Source of the DNA: Pseudomonadales bacterium
GTDB lineage: Bacteria; Pseudomonadota; Gammaproteobacteria; Pseudomonadales; Azotimanducaceae
DNA length: 64,000 nucleotides
Direction: 5' to 3'
Assembly: GCA_011525295.1 (NCBI GenBank)
Contig: WTGV01000025.1
Coordinates: 1 to 64,000, forward strand
Made by a program: the position numbers and the translations under genes
Shown here: positions 1 to 9,702 of the stretch, in pieces
Layout of the letters: each line of letters begins with the position of its first letter
Position numbering within the stretch: position 1 is the first letter of the stretch
The notes under the pieces: generated by a model
What the model saw: only the letters and a program-made list of their open reading frames with translations
What the model was told of the DNA's origin: nothing
The model's database searches: none

Positions 1-555
1 ACCGATTAACACAAACGGTAATGCATCGAAGACAAATTGTAGGGCTTGTTCAATGGGGTGAAATCTCCCAACATTGACCCAATATAGTCGTTTCGGGGAG
101 TGATGTACTTGATGGAAAGCCCACATCCACGGCACTTGATGAAACAAACGGTGTAACCAATATCGAAAGAAGTCACCGACGACGAGTAGCAGAATAGCCT
201 GCAACCAGATAGGCCAGTGATGCGGCCAAATGCCTGATATTTGCCACTTAATGGTTGATGCTAGTGTTGTAACGAGAAAGAATGCGATGAATAGGAGCAG
301 TTGTTCAAGCAGAACCTGTCCTAAAACCATATACGCGACATCGTTGACAAGATCGAAGCGAGTGGGATGCCAATATTGCCGGTATGGCATTAACCATTCA
401 TGCGCCGTTATACAAAGTAATCCCCAGATGATTGCGACGTAGGCAGCTACTGTGCCGGGCATGAAACCTTGTAGCCACGCGAACAAGAGAAATGCAATGC
501 ACATCACTAGCGGATACGCTAGTGTGCGAACACAAACTCTAAACGCGCGGGGCAT
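1..555 (-). CDS. Fatty acid hydroxylase / sterol desaturase family protein, partial (3' end beyond left edge)
   Basis: This reading frame has no stop before the window edge. From the ATG at 555 it gives 185 residues. Hydrophobic stretches lie near residues 13-30, 37-50, 78-98 and 117-128. The di-iron histidine clusters of the fatty acid hydroxylase superfamily are visible: HRLFH at 135-139 and HQVHH at 148-152, with a further His at 166. That family comprises integral membrane oxygenases using a His-ligated di-iron centre to hydroxylate or desaturate lipids; the substrate cannot be read from sequence. The gene lies 29 bases after sufE on the same strand and may be read through from the suf operon. 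A stop at 580-582 closes the frame upstream, so the ATG at 555 is the first good start. Family call is firm, specific role unknown. Confidence 0.8.
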   Translation of the reverse strand, partial: MPRAFRVCVRTLAYPLVMCIAFLLFAWLQGFMPGTVAAYVAIIWGLLCITAHEWLMPYRQYWHPTRFDLVNDVAYMVLGQVLLEQLLLFIAFFLVTTLASTIKWQISGIWPHHWPIWLQAILLLVVGDFFRYWLHRLFHQVPWMWAFHQVHHSPKRLYWVNVGRFHPIEQALQFVFDALPFVLIG

Positions 556-584
556 AAATCTGAACGGAATATACCGCCGTCAGC

Positions 585-1001
585 TCATGAGTGATATTGA
601 CTTGCTACGGATCGTATTTTCTGAATGAGTGCACGTAAGCCGTTCCCTCGAATCGGCGATAAGTGCTTTAGGAGATCAAGTTCGTCAAAAAAATCTGTAA
701 TACCGAAAGACAAGATGTCTCTTGGAGACTGGTCCGAGTAAACAGAGAGTAGGATTGCAATTAGACCACGAACAATATGAGCGTCACTGTCCATTCGTAG
801 CGACAGAATGTCCTCCACTGAATCATATTCCGTAAGTAGCCAGACGCTACTTTGACACCCTTCAACCAGGTATTCTGAACGTCGTTCAGCCTCCGGTACG
901 CCGGGTAGTGAATCGCCGAGTTCGAGAATGTAGCTGTATTTGTCCTCCCAATCAGAAAGGAATTGAATCGATTCTTGGATTTCTTCGAGGTCGTGGAGCA
1001 T
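585..1001 (-). CDS. sufE: SufE, sulfur acceptor for cysteine desulfurase
   Basis: The 138-residue protein has the SufE signature EGCQSSVWL, with the sulfur-accepting cysteine at residue 49. In the known pathway SufE takes persulfide sulfur from SufS and passes it to the SufBC2D scaffold in the cytoplasm. Length matches E. coli SufE. It is the last clear suf gene of the minus-strand operon and starts one base after the sufT stop, so it is almost certainly co-transcribed and probably translationally coupled. The ATG at 1001 gives the expected N-terminus. Confidence 0.95.
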   Translation of the reverse strand: MLHDLEEIQESIQFLSDWEDKYSYILELGDSLPGVPEAERRSEYLVEGCQSSVWLLTEYDSVEDILSLRMDSDAHIVRGLIAILLSVYSDQSPRDILSFGITDFFDELDLLKHLSPIRGNGLRALIQKIRSVASQYHS

Positions 1002-1002
1002 C

Positions 1003-1527
1003 TCAAAACAATCCTAATTCCAGTTGTGCTTCTTCGCTCATGAGGTCGCGGCTCCAAGGGGGATCGAAAACTAAGCTCACAGATACTTTGTCGACAAACG
1101 GAACTCGTTTCAAGCGATCTCCAACATCTTGTACTAGCACCGGTCCCATCCCGCATCCAGGTGCGGTCAACGTCATCGTAACATTCACCGTCGTACTCTC
1201 GATTCGCACATCGTAGATCAAACCAAGATCGACAATGCTGACAGGAATTTCCGGATCATGTACGGTGCGCAGAGTATCCCAAACCTGTTCTTCCGATACT
1301 TTGCCGTCTGTAGGAGGTTCGTAGTGTAAGATTTCCGGCTCAAAGCCTAGGGCATCTGCATTTTCGCTTTCAATGCGAGCCATGTTTCCTTTGTAGACGA
1401 TCGTGTACGTGCCACCCAAGGCTTGGGTCAATGTAACAAATACTCCAGCTGGGACGATGACTTTGTCCCCGGTCGGGACTATTCGGGCTTCAACTTCACG
1501 TTGAATCGGTAATAATCTACGTTCCAC
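1003..1527 (-). CDS. sufT: SufT / DUF59 (MIP18-type) Fe-S assembly factor
   Basis: I start this at the GTG at 1527 (174 residues), because SufT proteins begin with the segment ERRLLPIQREVEARIVPTGD. The open frame continues upstream to 1614 inside sufA and that part looks like non-coding overlap. The N-terminal part has the SufT-specific G-rich segment LGGTYTIVYKGNMARI. The C-terminal half is a DUF59 domain with the conserved DPEIPVSIVDLGLIYDV and TLTAPGCGMGP, including its conserved cysteine. Family members assist Fe-S protein maturation, sometimes conditionally. It overlaps the end of sufA by 11 bases; a GGGGAG about 13 bases upstream could be the ribosome site, slightly far away. Confidence 0.88.
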   Translation of the reverse strand: MERRLLPIQREVEARIVPTGDKVIVPAGVFVTLTQALGGTYTIVYKGNMARIESENADALGFEPEILHYEPPTDGKVSEEQVWDTLRTVHDPEIPVSIVDLGLIYDVRIESTTVNVTMTLTAPGCGMGPVLVQDVGDRLKRVPFVDKVSVSLVFDPPWSRDLMSEEAQLELGLF

Positions 1528-1879
1528 GGATTGAAAAGCTCTCCCCGCAGCCACACAGGGTGTCTGCGTTGGGATTTTTGAACTGTAATGCAGAGTTGAG
1601 CCCCTCGGTAACAAAGTCTATCTCGGTCCCTTGTAAGATAGGCCAATGCTCGGTAGCGACGATAACCATTACATCGTTGCTGAATTTAAAGACTTTTGTA
1701 TCTTGTTTTTCTGCCAACTCTGTTGCGTAATTCAGCTCGTACATGAAACCATTACAGCCGGTTTCGACGACATCAAGGACTACCGCACGAGCGTTTTCCT
1801 TTTCCAACTGACGTTGAATGTGTTCTAACGCACGGTCAGTAACGTTTAACTGTGTTGGGTCAAAAGATTCAACTTGCAT
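1517..1879 (-). CDS. sufA: A-type Fe-S carrier protein (SufA/IscA/ErpA family)
   Basis: This is a 120-residue HesB/YadR-type protein. The three cluster-binding cysteines of A-type carriers are present at residues 42 (ETGCNGF), 109 and 111 (CGCG). It receives Fe-S clusters from the SufBCD scaffold and delivers them to apoproteins. Its place between sufS and sufT in the operon favours the name sufA over iscA or erpA, although sequence alone does not separate these. It starts 6 bases after the sufS stop. ATG start at 1879. Confidence 0.9.
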   Translation of the reverse strand: MQVESFDPTQLNVTDRALEHIQRQLEKENARAVVLDVVETGCNGFMYELNYATELAEKQDTKVFKFSNDVMVIVATEHWPILQGTEIDFVTEGLNSALQFKNPNADTLCGCGESFSIRGT

Positions 1880-1885
1880 TGTTAA

Positions 1886-3100
1886 TTACTTTCTAAGTAT
1901 TCTTAAGGAGGTTTTCAAGGCTTCATAGAGCCGATCAACGTCTTTCTTTGAATTGTATAGACCAAATGACGCTCGTACTGTTCCTGGAATGCCTAATGCT
2001 TCCATCAATGGAATCGCACAATGATGTCCAGTTCGTACCGCTACTTGTTGTTCGTTTAGGAGGGTTCCTAGGTCGTGTGGGTGTGTTCCATCGACTAAAA
2101 ATGACAATGCTCCGCACTTGTCTGGGGCCGTACCAATGACGCGAAGTCCATCGAGTTCTAAGAGTGTATCTGTCGCGTAGCTAAGTAGTTGCCCTTCAAA
2201 TTGACTTAATCCGCGCGATTGTTGTTGAGCTAAGTATTCGATCGCGGCGGCTAAGCCAATCGCACCGGAAATATCAGGTGTGCCGGCTTCAAATTTGTGC
2301 GGTGGTTCTTGAAACGTAGTCTTCTCTAGACTCACATGTTTGATCATTTCTCCGCCACCTTGCCATGGTCCCATCTCTCGCAAAAATTCGGCTCGACCAT
2401 AGAGAATACCGAACCCCGTAGGTCCATACATCTTGTGGCTCGAAAACGCGTAAAAGTCGCAATCTAATTCTTGAACATCTAAATCAACGTGTGCCGCAGC
2501 TTGCGCTCCGTCAATGACGACTTTAGCGTCGTGTTCGTGGGCGAGCTTGGTGATTTCGCGAATCGGATTGATCGTACCTAACACATTAGATACGTGAGTT
2601 ATGGCAACTATCGCCACCTGGTTCGCCGTTAATAGTTCTCGGAAGTGGTCAAGGTTCAAAGTACCATTCGAATTTACTTTGACGGCAAGTATCTTGGCTC
2701 CCATACACTCACAAATGAGTTGCCAAGGGACAAAATTGGAATGGTGTTCCATTTCCGTGATCAAAACGGTAGTCTGATCGTTCAGAACCATTGGAGCATA
2801 GGTGTAAGCGACTAAATTTAAGCTTTCCGTCGTACCGCGCGTGAACAGAATCTGTTCGGGGGCTGGTGCGTTTAAGAATTTCGCTACGGTCTTGCGCGCA
2901 TCCTCGAACATTCCGGTCGCTTCATCGCTAATCTGGTGCACTCCCCGATGCACATTGGCATTGCTGTGCGAGTAGTAATCCACCAGTGCGTTGATCACAA
3001 CATCGGGTTTTTGCGTAGTTGCCGCGTTGTCAAGATATACGATCGGTTCTCGATTCACGAGCAATGGAAAGTCGTGCTTAGGCGGTACGAATGTTGTCAT
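1886..3100 (-). CDS. sufS: SufS cysteine desulfurase
   Basis: The 404-residue PLP enzyme converts cysteine to alanine and a protein-bound persulfide. The PLP lysine is K223 in SSHKMYGPTG, and the catalytic cysteine is C361 in RTGHHCAIPL, the class II (SufS/CsdA) arrangement with a short active-site loop. YLDNAATTQKP near residue 22 is the usual N-terminal signature. The ATG at 3100 overlaps the sufD stop by 4 bases, which indicates translational coupling. Partners are SufE as sulfur acceptor and the SufBCD scaffold encoded upstream. Confidence 0.97.
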   Translation of the reverse strand: MTTFVPPKHDFPLLVNREPIVYLDNAATTQKPDVVINALVDYYSHSNANVHRGVHQISDEATGMFEDARKTVAKFLNAPAPEQILFTRGTTESLNLVAYTYAPMVLNDQTTVLITEMEHHSNFVPWQLICECMGAKILAVKVNSNGTLNLDHFRELLTANQVAIVAITHVSNVLGTINPIREITKLAHEHDAKVVIDGAQAAAHVDLDVQELDCDFYAFSSHKMYGPTGFGILYGRAEFLREMGPWQGGGEMIKHVSLEKTTFQEPPHKFEAGTPDISGAIGLAAAIEYLAQQQSRGLSQFEGQLLSYATDTLLELDGLRVIGTAPDKCGALSFLVDGTHPHDLGTLLNEQQVAVRTGHHCAIPLMEALGIPGTVRASFGLYNSKKDVDRLYEALKTSLRILRK

Positions 3101-4200
3101 GGTCCATCTACCTTTCGGGGTTGTATTCCCAAAACGCTCGCACCCTCATCGTGTTCAACAATCTCCGCCAAAAATCCATCCAAGATCAGTTCACGTGATC
3201 GATCGTCAGGAATGCCGCGGGTTCTCAAATAAAAGATTTGTTGCTCGTCTAATTGGCCGGAGGTTGCACCGTGCGAACAGGCCACATCATCGGCATAAAT
3301 TTCCAATTCTGGTTTTGTGAAGATTGCCGCATTGTCACTAGTCGCAATGTTTTTGTTCTGCAGATGTGCGTCTGTTTTTGGTGCATTTCGAGCGATGTAA
3401 ATACGCCCGTTGAAGACCGCTCGCGCGGAGTCGCCGACTACACCGTGAAATTTTTGTTGACTCGTTGCACCCTTAGCTCGATGATTCACTGCTAGTTGAG
3501 TATCCAAATGGGAAGCGTCGGCGAGCTTCCATCCACCAGAAACGTCAACTTTAGCACCTTCTCCTTCGATGTTGATGACGATATCGTTGCGACGCAACTT
3601 GGCACCTACAGAGTATTGCATCATCTTATAACTTGAACTGTCCATCAAATTAACATTGAGTGAGTTGTATTCGATTTGAGTGGTAGCTAGTTGTATACGC
3701 CGATGAACGAGTTGACCACCAGGAAGGATCAAACACTCAATGACTCGGTTACCACCAGACGTGTGCTCTAAGATTTCAAGATTCGCCTGTTCCTGAACGA
3801 CAATCAGAATGCGCTCGCAAGAATCTGATGCGCGGATCCTAGCCACCGGAGTAACAGAATCACTACATTCACTTGAAACAATCGCATATCCTTGTTGAGC
3901 GCGAAGCAGATTAAGACTAGCCAACACATTGTTTGAATTGTTCGCGATTTGGTTGACATATTTACGGGCCAAGGATGAAATCTTCGGGGTCCCAAAGTCG
4001 CCAATTATTACGCCACTACCACTCTGAGCAGGCAATTCGTTTGTCTCATCGAAAGGATTGTCCAGACGTTCAAGTACCTGTTTCACACTCGTGTACTTCC
4101 AAGGATCCTTTCGTGGTTGCGGCAACCGTGTATTTTCGATGGTTTGCTCGATTTGTTTCGCGTCGAGCCACGGTGCGATTTTGACCGGTTGAGAAGTCAT
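3097..4200 (-). CDS. sufD: SufD, Fe-S scaffold subunit
   Basis: The 367-residue protein is a SufD-type member of the SufBD family. The beta-helix core is recognisable, as is the C-terminal region with ATSDNAAIFTKPELEIYADD and CSHGATSGQLDEQQIFYLRTRG, both typical of SufB/SufD. SufD partners with SufB and two SufC ATPases, and in E. coli is needed for iron entry. Its N-terminal half is divergent, as is usual. It lies between sufC (18-base gap) and sufS (4-base overlap). Confidence 0.94.
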   Translation of the reverse strand: MTSQPVKIAPWLDAKQIEQTIENTRLPQPRKDPWKYTSVKQVLERLDNPFDETNELPAQSGSGVIIGDFGTPKISSLARKYVNQIANNSNNVLASLNLLRAQQGYAIVSSECSDSVTPVARIRASDSCERILIVVQEQANLEILEHTSGGNRVIECLILPGGQLVHRRIQLATTQIEYNSLNVNLMDSSSYKMMQYSVGAKLRRNDIVINIEGEGAKVDVSGGWKLADASHLDTQLAVNHRAKGATSQQKFHGVVGDSARAVFNGRIYIARNAPKTDAHLQNKNIATSDNAAIFTKPELEIYADDVACSHGATSGQLDEQQIFYLRTRGIPDDRSRELILDGFLAEIVEHDEGASVLGIQPRKVDGP

Positions 4201-4218
4201 GTGAAAAACAGCTTCGGC

Positions 4219-4977
4219 TTAAGGGCCGGAGTCCTGCTCCAACCAAGCGTACCCCATACGTTCGAGGTCGAGAGCTAATGTGGCATCGCCGGACTTCACT
4301 ATGGTGCCATTCAACAATACGTGGACATAATCGGGAACTACGTGATTCAGCAATCGTTGGTAGTGTGTAACCAGTACTACTGCATTGTTGGAATTGCGAA
4401 ATTCGTTGATCCCTTTTGCGACGACTTGTAGAGCATCTATGTCGAGACCGGAGTCTGTTTCATCGAGTAATGCGACCGTGGGTTCTAAACAGAGCATTTG
4501 TAAGATTTCGTTGCGTTTCTTTTCACCACCCGAGAATGACTCATTGACGCCTCGCTTCAGAAATTCGGGATTGAAATCCAGTTTGCTGACCAGTGCGCGC
4601 ATGTCTTTGATAAATTCGACCGAAGAGAGGGCTGTTTCACCTCGTTGTTTACGATGGCTATCGACCGCAGTTTTCAGAAATTCCATGTTGGTTACGCCAG
4701 GGATTTCAACTGGATATTGAAACGCTAAGAACAGACCAGCGTACGATCGTTCCTCCGGTTCTAACTCAAGCAGACTTGTACCGTTAAGTCGCAAATCTCC
4801 GGTTTCGACGATATATCCTTCCTGGCCAGCGATGGTGTTGGTTAACGTGCTCTTACCCGAGCCGTTTGGACCCATAATCGCGTGGATTTCGCCGGGATTT
4901 ACCTCTAGATTTACTCCGTTGAGAATTTCACGGTCGGCTACTTTTACATGTAAATCCGAGACTTCGAGTAGGCTCAA
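4219..4977 (-). CDS. sufC: SufC, Fe-S assembly ATPase
   Basis: The 252-residue ABC-type ATPase has Walker [10 protein letters not shown] near residue 37, the signature [15 protein letters not shown] near 150 and Walker [13 protein letters not shown] near 170. The DETDSGLD form is characteristic of SufC. It drives conformational change in the soluble SufBC2D scaffold and is not a transporter. The start is TTG at 4977, which overlaps the sufB stop as TTGA, so translation is probably coupled to sufB. Confidence 0.97.
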   Translation of the reverse strand: MSLLEVSDLHVKVADREILNGVNLEVNPGEIHAIMGPNGSGKSTLTNTIAGQEGYIVETGDLRLNGTSLLELEPEERSYAGLFLAFQYPVEIPGVTNMEFLKTAVDSHRKQRGETALSSVEFIKDMRALVSKLDFNPEFLKRGVNESFSGGEKKRNEILQMLCLEPTVALLDETDSGLDIDALQVVAKGINEFRNSNNAVVLVTHYQRLLNHVVPDYVHVLLNGTIVKSGDATLALDLERMGYAWLEQDSGP

Positions 4978-6446
4978 CCCACTGCACCCTCTAAACTCAC
5001 TTCTAGGAGTTTCGATGCTTCGACGGCGAATTCCATAGGTAGTTCGCGAAAGACGTCTCGACAGAATCCATTGACAATCATAGAAACTGCCTTTTCCGGT
5101 TCGATACCACGTTGTCTACACATAAATAATTGATCGTCGCTCACTCGAGTAGTGGTAGCTTCATGCTCAACAATAGCGTCCTGACGTCGCGATTCAATAT
5201 AAGGAAACGTATGCGCAGCACATTCAGATCCAATCAGTAGTGAATCGCATTGAGTGTAATTGCGCGCGTTTCTTGCACCCGGATTCATACGAACGAGTCC
5301 TCGATACGCGTTAGAACTGTGTCCGGCACTAATGCCCTTCGAAATAATCGTACTCTTTGTGTTTCGGCCGATGTGTGTCATCTTTGTACCGGTATCGGCT
5401 TGTTGTCGATTGTTAGTGAGTGCGACAGAGTAAAACTCACCAATGGAGTCATCGCCGCGCAGAATGACGCTCGGATACTTCCAGGTAATAGCTGAGCCTG
5501 TCTCTACTTGTGTCCAGCTAATGTGAGAACGCGCCCCTCGACACGAGCCGCGTTTGGTCACAAAGTTGTATATTCCACCAACTCCGTTCTCGTCGCCCGG
5601 GTACCAATTCTGAACTGTGGAATACTTGATCTGAGCGTCATCGAGGGCAATGAGCTCAACTACCGCGGCGTGAAGTTGATTTTCGTCGCGCATTGGTGCG
5701 GTGCAGCCTTCGAGGTAACTTACATACGAACCTTCGTCGGCGATGATCAAAGTTCGCTCGAATTGTCCCGTGTTTTCAGCATTGATGCGGAAGTAAGTAG
5801 ACAATTCCATTGGGCATCGAACCCCTTTGGGGACGTATACGAACGACCCGTCGCTAAATACCGCAGAGTTCAGCGCAGCATAAAAATTGTCTGTTTTGGG
5901 TACTACTGAACCCAGATACTTCTTAACCAGATCAGGATGCGACTGCACAGCTTCGGAAAAAGAACAAAAAACCACGCCGTGCTCTTTTAGCGTTTCCTTA
6001 AACGTCGTCGTGATCGACACACTGTCGAAAACTGCATCGACGGCGACACGTGGTTGCGAGGGTTCTTCCTCCACACCAGCTAGTATCTTTTGTTCATGGA
6101 GTGGTATGCCTAGTTTCTCGTAAGTGCGTAGAAGTTCAGGATCAACTTCGTCAAGGCTTTTTGGTTTGTCGCCTTTCGGTGCCGCAAAGTAAGAAATCGC
6201 TTGGTAGTCTATGGGCGGGAATTTCACATGCGCCCAAGTAGGCTCTTCCGTCTTCTCCCATCTGCGAAGAGCATCTAAACGCCATTCGGTGAGCCATTCT
6301 GGTTCGGCTTTCTTACGTGAGATTTCGCGCACTACCTCTTCGGACAGTCCAGGAGGTAGCGTTTCGGTCTCAATATCAGTTACAAACCCTGCGGTGTACT
6401 CGTTCCGAATGAGTTCTTCGGGGGTAGGAGCTATTCTGTCTGGCAT
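4974..6446 (-). CDS. sufB: SufB, Fe-S scaffold subunit
   Basis: At 490 residues this is a full-length SufB. It shows the conserved segments [57 protein letters not shown] and [20 protein letters not shown]. SufB carries the nascent cluster on the SufBC2D complex. It is the first gene of the operon; the 165 bases upstream must carry the promoter. No SufR/IscR-type regulator gene is adjacent, so regulation by iron or oxidative stress is expected but not visible here. Confidence 0.97.
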   Translation of the reverse strand: MPDRIAPTPEELIRNEYTAGFVTDIETETLPPGLSEEVVREISRKKAEPEWLTEWRLDALRRWEKTEEPTWAHVKFPPIDYQAISYFAAPKGDKPKSLDEVDPELLRTYEKLGIPLHEQKILAGVEEEPSQPRVAVDAVFDSVSITTTFKETLKEHGVVFCSFSEAVQSHPDLVKKYLGSVVPKTDNFYAALNSAVFSDGSFVYVPKGVRCPMELSTYFRINAENTGQFERTLIIADEGSYVSYLEGCTAPMRDENQLHAAVVELIALDDAQIKYSTVQNWYPGDENGVGGIYNFVTKRGSCRGARSHISWTQVETGSAITWKYPSVILRGDDSIGEFYSVALTNNRQQADTGTKMTHIGRNTKSTIISKGISAGHSSNAYRGLVRMNPGARNARNYTQCDSLLIGSECAAHTFPYIESRRQDAIVEHEATTTRVSDDQLFMCRQRGIEPEKAVSMIVNGFCRDVFRELPMEFAVEASKLLEVSLEGAVG

Positions 6447-6611
6447 ATAGTTTCTAGCATTATTGATGTATATTTTATTGTTGAAAACAGAGCGAAAATA
6501 GAGTGAATGTGGCAGGAAGCCACTAATTAGCGACTTCCGCCCATGGGGCTATTTATTCAGTTCAGTTGGTAGTATTGAAGCTGAAGAACTACGCTAGTGT
6601 AGATGGATAGA

Positions 6612-7016
6612 CTACCAAACCGCCAAAATTACTCCAGCGAGTACACAGTGAAGGACACGGTATACCGCCTGTATCGATAGAAGCGCCCAAGAGAAGCGGC
6701 AAAACGCACCATCTGAAATACTTGAGCACGCAATAAACGCGACACCGACAATGAGCCCCAACAGAGCTCCTTGCTCCCATGTACTAAGCCCAAGAACAGC
6801 AACTAACCAAGCTATTGCGAAGCACGTGATAAAAGAAGTGACGAGCGCAATGACAAACGGGATGGCAGAAGGAGTTAAGTCGTACTCGGACTTGCCGAGT
6901 GCACGCAACCACTTCTTACCAAACAAGGGTCCGTACCACAATCCACCAAGTACAAAAGAAGACAAAGTTGCGACAAGAATTGCCCACCAATTAAGCGCGA
7001 GGATGTCAAACGTCAT
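6612..7016 (-). CDS. DUF1761 family membrane protein
   Basis: The 134-residue protein is hydrophobic with four likely membrane segments, near residues 8-27, 50-75, 82-100 and 112-132. The N-terminus, NWWAILVATLSSFVLGGLWY followed by GPLFGKKW, is the DUF1761 signature. No biochemical function is established for the family, which sits in the inner membrane. It lies 165 bases upstream of sufB on the same strand but outside the packed suf operon, and reads as a separate unit. Confidence 0.75.
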   Translation of the reverse strand: MTFDILALNWWAILVATLSSFVLGGLWYGPLFGKKWLRALGKSEYDLTPSAIPFVIALVTSFITCFAIAWLVAVLGLSTWEQGALLGLIVGVAFIACSSISDGAFCRFSWALLSIQAVYRVLHCVLAGVILAVW

Positions 7017-7254
7017 GGCTTGTTAGCTCCTTCGACCGAATTTTTTAGCATTATAGATTAAACTAAAATAAAAAGTGTAGATTTCGGAAACCGAATAGAT
7101 CGGGTGATGTTCTCTGTGAACTACATGAAGATATCGTTTACACTAACAAAATGACCATCAAAATCTTGTCAAATCGAAACCGAATGGGTTAGTGAGTACG
7201 GTTGTGCAAGCTTAGTTGTGAATTACCGATTTAACAAGTAGCGTACTAATTGGG

Positions 7255-8010
7255 GTGAAATTGGAAAAGAAGTCTTCCAGAGCAAACCAACCTTGGGTGC
7301 AATGGCTCATTGGAGTTCCTGTTTCGCTTGTAGTATTAGTATTGTTCATACTATTCGTCCAACCTTGGGGAGAACCGCGGGACGCGATTCTGTCTACGGC
7401 ACCAAAAGACGGTGATTTCTATGACCCAAGCACGGAGCAATCCCAATCAGCAACAACAGACACTGCACTTCCAGAAGACTCTTCAGTACCCGATGGAATA
7501 CAACCTCGCCCTGGTAGCTCAGAGATAGTCGATGTGAACTTAGCTTCGTGGAAACCCGTAGACGAAAGTTCTGTTCCCGAAGATCAACTTCCGAGTCATT
7601 CCGCAGACGTGGAAGGGCGGGTATTAGTGGAACTCAGTTCGTCACTTTGGTCCAAAGTTGTAGGTGACAGCGTGCAGTTTTCGATCCCTCAGCAGGAAGT
7701 AGTTTTACTCGGTAAGCTCACGAAAGTAGATGCAAACATCGCGCATACTCGCATTTTGGAAGGCACCTTGGAAGACGGATCGCAAGAATACACATTTGTT
7801 TTGACTTTAGGCGATACGAACACCTACGCACACATCAATACTGCGAAAGGCAGTGTCGAATTGGTTGGTACGCGAACGCATGGTTGGTTGATGGAGAGCG
7901 CGAACATAGCGCCAGACGTTGACTTTTCTTTGCCTGATCACTTTTTTATCGACCCTGACCCCCGAGATCGAATATTAGAACCTGAACCACAAATTAAAAA
8001 CGACGAGTAA
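7255..8010 (+). CDS. Unknown single-pass membrane protein with periplasmic beta-rich domain
   Basis: I do not recognise this 251-residue protein. A basic N-terminus is followed by one membrane segment at about residues 14-38. A Ser/Asp/Glu/Pro-rich linker covers about 45-115, then a beta-strand-rich region about 120-230 and an acidic tail. Spacing of the late part (a GTLEDGS turn, then a VELVG strand) is loosely like propeptide domains of secreted metalloproteases, but no peptidase follows. The start is GTG at 7255; a TTG at 7261 is possible. It lies 8 bases before a glycosyltransferase pair on the same strand and may be co-transcribed with it. Confidence 0.6.
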   Translation: MKLEKKSSRANQPWVQWLIGVPVSLVVLVLFILFVQPWGEPRDAILSTAPKDGDFYDPSTEQSQSATTDTALPEDSSVPDGIQPRPGSSEIVDVNLASWKPVDESSVPEDQLPSHSADVEGRVLVELSSSLWSKVVGDSVQFSIPQQEVVLLGKLTKVDANIAHTRILEGTLEDGSQEYTFVLTLGDTNTYAHINTAKGSVELVGTRTHGWLMESANIAPDVDFSLPDHFFIDPDPRDRILEPEPQIKNDE

Positions 8011-8018
8011 GAACTACA

Positions 8019-8717
8019 TTGCTATCTGAACGAGCGCAAGCTGGTTTGAGCAAGATTGCTGTCGTTATTCCCGTTCTCAACGATCGCGATCACCTCAGTC
8101 GGTTACTGACAACACTAGTGCAATTCCCAGAATTAGAGCTAGTTGTTGTCGATGGTGGGAGCAAAGACAATCCACAAGAAATATCAAATAGTGCCACTTT
8201 CATTCAAGCGACTACATCCAGCCGAGGAATGCAAGTGGATTTGGGCATCCAACACTCGACGCGCGAGTGGATTTGGGTGCTCCACGCGGACAGTCTTGTC
8301 CGTGAGGAAAATGTTGAGAGTATAGGAACTGCTATCAGTCGCGTACGCTGGGGTCGTTTCGACGTGAGTTTAGATGGTTCGCGATGGGAATTTCGCATGA
8401 TCGAAACCCTCATGAATATGCGCTCTCGGCTTACAAGTATTTGCACCGGTGATCAAGGAATGTTTTTCCAACGAGACATTCTTAAGGAGATTGGAGGTTT
8501 TCCAGACCAACCACTGATGGAGGATGTTGAGGTGAGTAAGCGTCTGCGTAAGCTCGCCAAGCCTTTTTGTAGTACGAGTCGCTTGGGTTCGTCGACGCGA
8601 AAGTGGGAGGCTGATGGTGTATTTCGAACGGTGTTCCGTATGTGGAGATTTCGGATCCGATACTACTTCGGCGCTTCGCCCGATGCTCTTTATTCAGAGT
8701 ACTATCAACATAGGTGA
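8019..8717 (+). CDS. Family 2 glycosyltransferase (TIGR04283-like)
   Basis: The 232-residue protein is a small GT-A fold glycosyltransferase. IAVVIPVLND starts the fold at about residue 13, VVVDGGSKD is the nucleotide-binding turn near 43, and HADS at 89-92 occupies the metal-binding DxD position. GDQGMFFQRDIL and PLMEDVEVSKRLRK match the TIGR04283 subfamily. That family is named for arsenosugar biosynthesis, but most members are untested, and nothing else here indicates arsenic chemistry. The apparent start is TTG at 8019, with another in-frame TTG at 8046. It ends overlapping the next gene by 4 bases. Confidence 0.8.
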   Translation: MLSERAQAGLSKIAVVIPVLNDRDHLSRLLTTLVQFPELELVVVDGGSKDNPQEISNSATFIQATTSSRGMQVDLGIQHSTREWIWVLHADSLVREENVESIGTAISRVRWGRFDVSLDGSRWEFRMIETLMNMRSRLTSICTGDQGMFFQRDILKEIGGFPDQPLMEDVEVSKRLRKLAKPFCSTSRLGSSTRKWEADGVFRTVFRMWRFRIRYYFGASPDALYSEYYQHR

Positions 8718-9319
8718 AACACCCCAAAACAGTACAAGTTGCCTTACTTGCTCGCTCGCCTGTACGTGGCCACGTAAAACAACGTTTAGCAACAGATATA
8801 GGGGCTTCGAAAGCACTCGATTGTTATCGCATGCTACTGCTGAACGCATTGAAAGTTACACGTCCGTTTGCTACGACCATTTGGTACGAGGGAAGTACCG
8901 ATGTTTGGGATGAGATAGCACCAGATCACCGATTGAAAGAGCAGCCGCTAGGTGACCTAGGACATAAGATGTTCACTGCATTGGTTGAAGGGGCAAAATT
9001 GGTGATTGGTGCAGATGTTCCTCTCATGAGCATGGACTACATATACAAGGCTTTTAACCACTTAACTACACAGCAGGATGTAGTAGTGGGTCCGACTGAA
9101 GATGGTGGCTATTGTTTGATCGGAATGAACGAACCGCGCGAGTACTTGTTTGAGAACATTGCTTGGGGAAGCGATCGTGTATTGGAACAAACCCTGACAC
9201 GAGCCGCCGATCTTAGTTTGCAAGTGTTCCTTCTTCCCACGCTCTGGGACGTTGATACTAGTGCGGATTACCACCGTTGGAAGCAGGAAGTACCATCAGA
9301 TAACGTATTCCGGGTCTAA
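8714..9319 (+). CDS. TIGR04282 / DUF2064 nucleotidyltransferase-like glycosyltransferase partner
   Basis: This 201-residue protein has the DUF2064 (CofC/MobA-like) fold. Visible markers are LARSPVRGHVKQRLA at the N-terminus, VIGADVPLMS in the middle, VVGPTEDGGYCLIGM and the late TLWDVDT. TIGR04282 and TIGR04283 genes commonly sit side by side, as here, and are predicted to act together in transferring a sugar or sugar-like group. The start is GTG at 8714, overlapping the previous stop as GTGA, so translation is probably coupled. Substrate unknown. Confidence 0.8.
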   Translation: MKHPKTVQVALLARSPVRGHVKQRLATDIGASKALDCYRMLLLNALKVTRPFATTIWYEGSTDVWDEIAPDHRLKEQPLGDLGHKMFTALVEGAKLVIGADVPLMSMDYIYKAFNHLTTQQDVVVGPTEDGGYCLIGMNEPREYLFENIAWGSDRVLEQTLTRAADLSLQVFLLPTLWDVDTSADYHRWKQEVPSDNVFRV

Positions 9320-9335
9320 ATATCTGAATTGGAAT

Positions 9336-9412
9336 TGGCGCCCCGAGAAGGACTCGAACCTTCGACCTGCCGCTTAGGAGGCGGCCGCGCTATCCAACTG
9401 TGCCACCGGGGC
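9336..9412 (-). tRNA. tRNA-Arg (anticodon CCT)
   Basis: The minus strand folds into a full cloverleaf ending in encoded CCA (9338-9336). Acceptor arms GCCCCGG and TCGGGGC pair with one G-T at the base. The anticodon stem-loop has loop CTCCTAA with CCT complementary to 9376-9378, reading AGG codons, and the T-loop is GGTTCGAGTCC. Length is 77 with CCA. The gene stands beside a truncated accessory gene; tRNA-Arg genes are frequent integration sites, but I found no second copy of its 3' end in the window. Confidence 0.95.
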
Positions 9413-9702
9413 GGTGTGACACAGCAATTATGCACCGTGTTTTTTTGTCTGTACGAGTAGGCTAAACTTCGTTGAACTTAAAGTGAGCGATAAATTTTCG
9501 GCGCGTTTAAACTTGTGATCAAGATGCGCACATCGCATGAGTATCAAATCATCCAACGAGCCTAATTAGATACATGAAGTAAGCAACGATTCCGTAGACT
9601 TGACAACAGCTTGTTACAAACGCGACTACTACATGATTTTGTAGCTTCCCGACCAACGAAAGAAACTGATTAGGTGAGCCTACATCACTTGTCGTTTCAC
9701 TG
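9413..9702. other. Gap between tRNA-Arg and a gene remnant; only a doubtful small frame
   Basis: There is no convincing gene here. A 67-codon minus-strand frame (9549-9752) ends with a hydrophobic stretch that could be a membrane segment, but it overlaps the remnant gene in another frame, has no recognisable family and no clear ribosome site. The segment most likely represents scar sequence left after deletion of the rest of the neighbouring gene. Confidence 0.4.

Noticed and set aside
7083-7186. Repeated GAAACCGAAT (near 7087 and 7177) and TTCGG-aaa-CCGAA hairpin before the gene at 7255
   Set aside because: Too short and only two occurrences; could be chance in an AT-rich promoter region.
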